This document shows positions 59,086-64,000 of a DNA stretch of 64,000 nt, piece by piece. Position 1 is the stretch's first letter; each line of letters opens with the position of its first letter. The position numbers and the translations under genes are program-made. The notes under the pieces are model-generated. The model ran no database searches and was not told the origin of the DNA. It saw nothing but the letters and a program-made list of their open reading frames with translations. The DNA is from Metridium senile (taxonomy: Eukaryota > Cnidaria > Anthozoa > Actiniaria > Metridiidae), in assembly GCA_949775045.1 (NCBI GenBank), contig OX459095.1, positions 21,790,811-21,854,810 of the forward strand, read 5' to 3'.

Positions 59086-59541
59086 CTAGATAAAATTCGT
59101 TACAAATTTGTAAACTAATTGATCATTCTTTTGTTTATCTAAGCTAAAGAGATTAACTATCGAGTGCATATTAACACCTCGAGTGCGATGCATTAAGTAG
59201 AATATACAATGTTCTCCACAGACAGCTGTTATGTTACTTTGAAGTTCTTTTTTATTATAAATCCAACTTTGACTGTTCTTGTTTAAAAACGTTGCAAACT
59301 TCTTGCTGTAAAAGTCAGGTCTTCTCCCAAAACTATCGTAAAATTCGCCATGCTCTGGTGTCGTGAAATAAAACGCGAGCCAATGTGTACCTGGTTTCGT
59401 ATCAGGATCAGAATTAACAATGAACCCAGAAGGGTAAAATTCTATTTCTTGCGGTAAACAGTTTTCTGCAAAAACACCTTGAAACTTTCTTTGGGTGGTA
59501 GAATCCCGTTTGATAACTTTTCTTATTTGCTCAGTATTCAT
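59086..59541 (-). CDS. adenain-like cysteine protease (virion maturation)
   Basis: 151 aa, ATG at 59541. Expected to cleave virion precursor proteins. Family pattern is present: His53 in GTHWLAFY, Asp69 in FYDSFG, a Gln-containing stretch (LQSN, about 100-103), and Cys108 in CGEHC, giving the His-acid-Cys catalytic set. Length is somewhat short for the family but complete. Its start overlaps the capsid-gene stop by ATGA (59538-59541), the same head-to-tail arrangement as in the plus-strand pair. No lesion seen. Confidence 0.88.
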   Translation of the reverse strand: MNTEQIRKVIKRDSTTQRKFQGVFAENCLPQEIEFYPSGFIVNSDPDTKPGTHWLAFYFTTPEHGEFYDSFGRRPDFYSKKFATFLNKNSQSWIYNKKELQSNITAVCGEHCIFYLMHRTRGVNMHSIVNLFSLDKQKNDQLVYKFVTNFI

Positions 59542-60872
59542 CCCGAGTAATCGAATGTAACGTGACGTGAATAATCAACTTCAATGACTGATTCAAACTC
59601 TCCGTACACTATTAAGTTGATTGCGTTTGTAAGTCCACTACTGAACTGTACTTCTAGAGATAAGTTCCCTTTGTGTTTCTGGTTGAAATGAGAAGAGGAA
59701 CTACATAGATCGGGGGTTATATCCATTGCTATCAAACCGTAACCTCTGTTATAATCTTGACGATCGATGTCGATACCTGAGTCGGCAAATAATCTTCCAG
59801 TACCAGAAAACAAGGTTTGGTAGGCTTCCATGTAATTCATTTCTTTTGCTTGACTCAATTTTAGGGTCAGAGGTTTGAACGGGATTTGTTCTCCATCCAC
59901 TGTGAGACTGAATGACGTCATTTTGTTCAATTTGAAATTGTAAGGGTTTTTGGTATAACTTCCATTAAAAGCATCGCTATCTACCATGGCTATAACCACT
60001 CGTTTAGGGATCAACCCATTAAACAAATCCCCTTTATGAATTGATGGGTTGCCTGATGGTATCGTGTACGTTTTGCAATCTACACGTCGAATGGGGTATT
60101 TAGCAGTGACTCCCTTCTTCATTTCTTGTAGGTGTAGCATTTGAACTGTTGGGCTGACTTTAATAGAACGCATTTTCAACGTCGCACTCTGTAGATCAAT
60201 TTTATAGTTGGGGTTTGCCTCACCCGACATCAGAATAAAGGCTGAGGGGTTCAATGTTAACTTGAAGTTCACGTTAACGTGGTTGATTAATAAGCGATCC
60301 GTAAATAATGCGTCAACATGAAGAGGACCAAACAGGTCTACAACATAGCTTTCCTTAGTGAAAGAATGGCGAGTCTTAAGTCCTGAATTGGTTCCTGCAT
60401 CTGTACAGTCTGTTACATCCATTGATCCTGCAGTATCTTTGTAGTATAGACCGCCAGTCAGGTGTGATTTCTTTGCTGCAGGGTTGTAGTTTAACAGAGT
60501 TTCAAACATGCTCTTGAAACTATATGTGCCTGTTGATTGAGTTACCAGGATACCATTCAAATAAAGATCTACTTGTTTGAACAAACTATGTAGAAGGTTA
60601 TTGATCGGTGCTGTTTTCTCTCCATCGTCGAGGTTACTTTTATCAGCCTTTGTTATTTTTAATTTTAAAAAAATAATCGTTTTTGAAAGATCTAAATAGT
60701 TCTCCCCACCTACGATAGAAAATTCAATGGGACTTTGTGCCGATAGAGCTGTCACTGGTTGATAATCAATCCATTGTCCTTTATCTTCTACAACTTGTGT
60801 AGAGGGAACAGAGAATAGATCCTCAAGCTCACTTTTACTAAAAGGTGTTGAATGAGGGTGAACAAATGCCAT
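59538..60872 (-). CDS. major capsid protein, double jelly-roll (hexon-like)
   Basis: 444 aa, ATG at 60872. Main shell protein of the presumed virion. Beta-rich throughout, with features of Polinton/adintovirus capsid proteins: an N-terminal QWIDYQPVTAL segment, FSIVGGENYLDLSKT, VDLYLNGILV, FGPLHVDALFTDRLL, and a C-terminal GYGLIAMDITPD ... LEVQFSSGLTNAINL ... GEFESVIEVD. Assigned by the pattern of these blocks, length and gene neighbours rather than by a catalytic motif. Fully open, no stop. Confidence 0.87.
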   Translation of the reverse strand: MAFVHPHSTPFSKSELEDLFSVPSTQVVEDKGQWIDYQPVTALSAQSPIEFSIVGGENYLDLSKTIIFLKLKITKADKSNLDDGEKTAPINNLLHSLFKQVDLYLNGILVTQSTGTYSFKSMFETLLNYNPAAKKSHLTGGLYYKDTAGSMDVTDCTDAGTNSGLKTRHSFTKESYVVDLFGPLHVDALFTDRLLINHVNVNFKLTLNPSAFILMSGEANPNYKIDLQSATLKMRSIKVSPTVQMLHLQEMKKGVTAKYPIRRVDCKTYTIPSGNPSIHKGDLFNGLIPKRVVIAMVDSDAFNGSYTKNPYNFKLNKMTSFSLTVDGEQIPFKPLTLKLSQAKEMNYMEAYQTLFSGTGRLFADSGIDIDRQDYNRGYGLIAMDITPDLCSSSSHFNQKHKGNLSLEVQFSSGLTNAINLIVYGEFESVIEVDYSRHVTFDYSG

Positions 60873-60880
60873 GGTGAAAC

Positions 60881-61300
60881 TTAGAAAATATCTCCCGAGG
60901 TGATTTTAGTTCTTTTCCCTTTGGTTGCTGATGATGAAGTGAGTGCTTTCTGTGATGGTTTACGTTTTATAGTTTTTGGCTTGCGTTTACGTTTAGACCC
61001 ATTCCCTGTTTGCGGGATGATATGATTGATAGCTTGATCTTTTAAATTCTTAGCGGTTTGCTTGACTCTGGCCTTAGTTGATTGTTTAAGATTTTCTCCA
61101 GCAAGAATATCTTGTGCTATGTTTACTCCCGTATTCAATGCAGCACGACCAACTGTTTTTACACCCTTTTGTAGAAAGGGTATAGCTCTACGTGCTAGTG
61201 ATTGAAAGAAAGATCCAAGACCATAACCAACTTGACCGGAACCTTTCTGAAAGTGACTCCCCCGAAAAACAACCATTCGACCGCCGTTTTGTCTGACCAT
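60881..61300 (-). CDS. basic 139-aa putative virion core or membrane-active protein
   Basis: The ATG at 61300 was chosen over an upstream TTG. Order: a Gly-rich start, GYGLGSFFQSLARRAIPFLQ (amphipathic or hydrophobic), GVKTVGRAALNTGVNIAQDI, then a Lys/Arg-rich tail (GSKRKRKPKTIKRK). The stop codon of the minor capsid gene is one base upstream (TAA-A-ATG). The combination suits a small DNA-condensing or membrane-lytic virion protein processed by the protease, as in adenovirus-like particles; this is inferred from composition and place only. Confidence 0.7.
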   Translation of the reverse strand: MVRQNGGRMVVFRGSHFQKGSGQVGYGLGSFFQSLARRAIPFLQKGVKTVGRAALNTGVNIAQDILAGENLKQSTKARVKQTAKNLKDQAINHIIPQTGNGSKRKRKPKTIKRKPSQKALTSSSATKGKRTKITSGDIF

Positions 61301-61301
61301 T

Positions 61302-62081
61302 TTATGCAAAATATGGTGAACGACTGAGACGGAAAGTTAATGTTATCAGTACGCGTCCGCGCTGGAAATGCACGTTTTCTCCTTTGTCATCGGTTATAAG
61401 TACTTCAATGGTTTCAAATTCTTTTCTAGCCAGTGGGACGAATTGCGGGCTGTTATAATTGATTGTGATGATTTCTCCATCTTTTCCTCCCGCTGGTACT
61501 GTACGTAGCAATGGTGCTCGGATATCACCAACTATTTGCGAGTCAATAATGTCCAGGTATACAAACAATGATTGAAAACCAGCATTCAAATCGCATACAA
61601 AGGGAGATGTCATATCTTTGTCTATAGTCACTTTTTTATATTCAAATCCTATCAATAAAGCTAAGTGATTTTCAAAGGCAATCCGTGCTTTACCACTTAA
61701 GCGAAATTGAACTTTTTCTGATATCTCTTTGAATTCTAAAACGATATTATCAACACCCGTTTTCTTCAAAACCTCTGAGATAGCTTGAACCACTTCTTTC
61801 CCACTGCTGTAATATCCCTTGCTAATTCGAGCTGGTAAAAATTGACCATCTCCTCCATCATAGAAAAATATTTGATTAACTTCAGTAATGCTATACCAGG
61901 AGTGAGGAAATGTGATACTCGATAATCCAACCTCCCACTCTCCACCAAGATTTATGGTTTCAGGAAGTTTTACTTTAAAACTCGATAGAGTATTATCAGG
62001 GAATATTCCCACTGAGCTATTACTCGGGAGAGTCATATGAAACTGGTTACTCATCATGGTTAATAGAAGACAAATGAACAT
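61302..62081 (-). CDS. minor capsid protein, single jelly-roll (penton-like)
   Basis: 259 aa from ATG 62081; a start at 62057 (MMSNQF) is more likely because the first eight residues are a hydrophobic add-on. Beta-rich protein with NTLSSFKVKLPETINLGGEW and EVGLSSITFPHSWYSI near the start, typical of the Polinton minor capsid proteins that fill capsid vertices. Located next to the basic protein and major capsid gene. Ends in LTFRLSRSPYFA. No lesions. Confidence 0.83.
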   Translation of the reverse strand: MFICLLLTMMSNQFHMTLPSNSSVGIFPDNTLSSFKVKLPETINLGGEWEVGLSSITFPHSWYSITEVNQIFFYDGGDGQFLPARISKGYYSSGKEVVQAISEVLKKTGVDNIVLEFKEISEKVQFRLSGKARIAFENHLALLIGFEYKKVTIDKDMTSPFVCDLNAGFQSLFVYLDIIDSQIVGDIRAPLLRTVPAGGKDGEIITINYNSPQFVPLARKEFETIEVLITDDKGENVHFQRGRVLITLTFRLSRSPYFA

Positions 62082-62140
62082 ATTTGGTCATGAATACCGT
62101 TTTTATTAAATCAAATGATATGGTTGAGTAACAATAATTA

Positions 62141-63208
62141 TTATTCAATATCACGACTTGAAACCCAACTATTGTATTTATCAGGATATCCAAGCCACTT
62201 TACAAAATATTCTATTTCTTTGCCTCGTTTACGTTTTTTCAGTATTTTTTCTATCTTATAAGTTTGTTCATTTTCAAGTGTCTTAACACGTTGAAGTTCT
62301 TGCTCGTAAAATGTTCCCTCTAACTCTTCTCCATCATATTCAATTAATTTATAAACAGGGGGGTTGCGTGGAATGCGCTTAGAAATAGTAAATATTTCTT
62401 CACTCCAATTAGGTAGGTAACCTTTCTCAAAAAGCTTTTTCATTTTTGAAACGCGAACTTTATCCCCGACTTGAAATGCATATCTCTTTTTGGGAGGTTG
62501 ATTGCTATATAATGTCATCCAGACTTTCTTCTCATTGCTTTTATTGACTGATGCAGGTGTTCTCTTAATACTACGGTGATACGAATTGTTGTAAGCATCA
62601 AGTAGATCAGGTAGTACATCTATGTATTTCAATGTTCCCTTGAAAGTAAAGTAACGATACATACGTTGCTTCAGTGTTCGATTAAAACGCTCTACAACAC
62701 TAGCTTTAGTTTCATTGAATGTATGGTAGAACCCTATACCTTTCTGCTTTAAAAAGGATTGGTATTTCTTGTTTATAAACTCACTACCACGATCAGCATG
62801 TATTTTTACTGGTTTACGACCTGATTTCTTCAAGATTAGTTTAAATGCATCTAGAAGTGCATCGGCCGACTTATTTTTCAAAGCTTCCACCCACGCGTAC
62901 TTAGACAATACATCTATGCAGGTCACCACATACTTATAATTGCTATTGTAAGCCTTAAGCGATTGTAAATCTATCAAATCTATTTCCCAAAGTGAATCTA
63001 CGGATTTAGCAAAAACTCGATTTCTCCTAAAGTGTTTGATTACTGGTCTGTGTAGAGAATAAACACGTTGCGCTCTTAACCACTCTTGAACTTCTTTCCT
63101 AGTAATTTTTCTGTTTCTCTTTTTAGCAGCATGATAGAGGGCATCGACGCTTCCGAGACCCCCTCCTTGGTTTAACTTGTAATACAGATTCTCTAGTACT
63201 TTCTCCAT
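62141..63208 (-). CDS. retroviral-type DDE integrase with C-terminal chromodomain
   Basis: 355 aa; ATG at 63208 preferred over an upstream TTG. Inserts element DNA into the host genome. Catalytic acids: Asp77 (LWEIDL), Asp139 (HADRGSEF) and Glu173 (VVERFNR), with 33 residues between the last two. No clear HHCC zinc finger is seen in the N-terminus. An SH3-like segment (about 250-270, FQVGDKVRVSK) precedes a chromodomain at about 308-355 (KIEKILKKR ... EYFVKWLGYPDKYNSWV), which in related elements can steer insertion to particular chromatin. AATAAA on the minus strand at 62107-62102. Intact. Confidence 0.9.
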   Translation of the reverse strand: MEKVLENLYYKLNQGGGLGSVDALYHAAKKRNRKITRKEVQEWLRAQRVYSLHRPVIKHFRRNRVFAKSVDSLWEIDLIDLQSLKAYNSNYKYVVTCIDVLSKYAWVEALKNKSADALLDAFKLILKKSGRKPVKIHADRGSEFINKKYQSFLKQKGIGFYHTFNETKASVVERFNRTLKQRMYRYFTFKGTLKYIDVLPDLLDAYNNSYHRSIKRTPASVNKSNEKKVWMTLYSNQPPKKRYAFQVGDKVRVSKMKKLFEKGYLPNWSEEIFTISKRIPRNPPVYKLIEYDGEELEGTFYEQELQRVKTLENEQTYKIEKILKKRKRGKEIEYFVKWLGYPDKYNSWVSSRDIE

Positions 63209-63320
63209 CAATATGAGAATTTTCAATGACTACTTTCCCACCACAGCAAGCCAGAACACAGCGGATTTTGCGGCAAATATCTTGAAGTTTGATATTAGGA
63301 ATAGAACTGAAGCATCCCAT
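63123..63320 (-). CDS. 65-aa MGC-starting small ORF overlapping the integrase start
   Basis: ATG at 63320 opens MGCFSSIPNIKLQDICRKIR, then a CVLACCGG cluster and a polar/basic end. The MG followed by Cys and Ser is the pattern of N-myristoylated and palmitoylated proteins. It overlaps the 5' end of the integrase ORF in another frame by 86 nt. Function unknown; a membrane-attached accessory protein is an inference. Low complexity is not the explanation, but its small size leaves doubt. Confidence 0.5.
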   Translation of the reverse strand: MGCFSSIPNIKLQDICRKIRCVLACCGGKVVIENSHIDGESTRESVLQVKPRRGSRKRRCPLSCC

Positions 63321-63416
63321 TTCGTCTGCACTCAAGGAAGGGTACTACACAAATGAAGCAATTCTTTAAATGTAATATCTTTTATTATTTTTCACAATAC
63401 AAATTTATGTTTTTAT

Positions 63417-63935
63417 CTAACGTTGTAAATATTCGATAAACCATGAGAATAGCTCGCTATCTAATTGAGACGAACCGTCCATACAGTTACATAAGTTCTT
63501 AATTACATCATACATCTTCTCTTCTTCACCATCAGCATTCACCATCTCAAGCCATAGAGTACAGGTGAGGTGTGATGACATATTTGCAAGTTGACAGATT
63601 AATAAATCCCATTCTGAAGTCATTGGGATATCAGCTGCTTTTGTCAATTGTTCACAAACTTCATGAAGCATGTCTAAAGAGACTTCATTCTTTATGTCGT
63701 CATAGTGATCTTCAAAGATTTCATGTTCAGTTTTTAAACAGCATTCGTGATCTCGCTGACTACACCAGTATTTCTCACAACCTTCACACTGAAATTCAAG
63801 GTAAACCTTCCTCTGACAGATTTCCGCGTACCAGCAGGTAAGAAAATGTCTGATTTTTACGCGAGCTACTTGTTCCACTTCATCAGTTATCACCATGATT
63901 ACTGCCTCTTTGGTACATTTGATAGTTTGCGCCAT
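63417..63935 (-). CDS. 172-aa Cys-rich acidic protein, function unknown
   Basis: The ATG at 63935 (MAQTIKC) was chosen over an upstream TTG. A Cys/His cluster CEGCEKYWCSQRDHECC at about 71-87 could bind zinc; the rest is acidic and helical, with several further cysteines. A minus-strand AATAAA at 63386-63381 follows the stop. It lies between integrase and the presumed right terminus, a position where Polinton-like elements carry variable accessory genes. No family recognised. Confidence 0.6.
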   Translation of the reverse strand: MAQTIKCTKEAVIMVITDEVEQVARVKIRHFLTCWYAEICQRKVYLEFQCEGCEKYWCSQRDHECCLKTEHEIFEDHYDDIKNEVSLDMLHEVCEQLTKAADIPMTSEWDLLICQLANMSSHLTCTLWLEMVNADGEEEKMYDVIKNLCNCMDGSSQLDSELFSWFIEYLQR

Positions 63936-64000
63936 GTTCTTCTTCAAACTTTATTCTTTCTTCAATGTACCACAGTGGTGAGCGATAGTAGTCTTTTATC

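Larger units (their letters stand above)
51246..64000. mobile_element. Polinton/Maverick (adintovirus-like) element, right end off window
   Basis: Gene content in one block: protein-primed-type DNA polymerase B, packaging ATPase, adenain-like protease, double-jelly-roll major capsid protein, minor capsid protein and DDE integrase with chromodomain, the defining Polinton/adintovirus set. Plus-strand replication and packaging genes converge with minus-strand capsid and integration genes at about 59050. Core ORFs are open, so the insertion is probably young or selectively maintained. Left boundary lies somewhere between 51246 and 51755; no terminal inverted repeat pair could be seen because the right end is missing. 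Integrase lying near the right edge suggests the terminus is only a short way past 64000. Confidence 0.92.

Noticed and set aside
59086..62081. Prokaryotic-type operon or phage origin for the capsid block
   Set aside because: Genes match the Polinton/adintovirus set, use eukaryotic poly(A) signals and sit in intron-rich animal DNA; short overlaps alone do not imply a bacterial source.

Overview
The window looks like nuclear DNA of an early-branching metazoan, most likely a cnidarian. It is AT-rich. It has intron-rich extracellular alpha-carbonic anhydrase (CA) genes, an intronless rhodopsin-class receptor, a Penelope-like element, LINE fragments, many short inverted-repeat transposons (MITEs) and a large Polinton/Maverick (adintovirus-like) element. 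The taxon is inferred from this combination, not read from a marker gene.

Layout. (1) 1-21612 and 22889-41022 are two diverged copies of one tandem segmental duplication. Each carries a GPI-type alpha-CA gene at its left end: copy A (1-3366, 5' exons off the window) and copy B (21920-27134, complete, 7 coding exons, 317 aa). The copies differ by mobile-element insertions that can be read as filled versus empty sites. Copy A alone has a 1.15 kb Penelope-like insertion (4874-6024, 13-bp target duplication) and about 9 kb containing the only receptor gene (12647-13618). Copy B alone has a 1.3 kb element with arrays of TTTACGC motifs (29525-30827), a 3.7 kb TTAA-flanked element enclosing a 2 kb minisatellite (30866-34584), and a LINE 3' fragment ending in a long (TTA)n tract. 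(2) 41023-50381 holds a third, more diverged CA gene, copy C, with a 4.9 kb first intron that contains a decayed THAP-domain element. The last two expected exons of copy C are not found before the window ends. (3) From about 51.3-51.7 kb to the right edge lies the Polinton-like element, sitting where the remaining intron of copy C would be.

The Polinton-like element. Plus strand: a seven-exon protein-primed-type DNA polymerase B (N-terminal zinc fingers, a precisely duplicated 63-nt exon, embedded HNH-like motif), a packaging ATPase with an N-terminal zinc finger, and two proteins of unknown role. Minus strand, converging: adenain-like protease, major capsid protein, basic putative virion protein, minor capsid protein, DDE integrase with chromodomain, a 65-aa MGC-starting ORF overlapping the integrase, and a Cys-rich 172-aa protein. 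Together these cover replication, packaging, maturation, capsid and integration, with no disabling lesion seen in the core genes. The right terminus is outside the window and the left terminal repeat could not be fixed.

The rest is repeats. A family of TA-flanked palindromic MITEs shares the tip CACCTA-TTCAA. Other elements include a TTA-flanked MITE, tandem repeats and two tRNA-like Pol III box sequences. All gene calls come from reading motifs and splice sites by eye; no database or alignment program was used.
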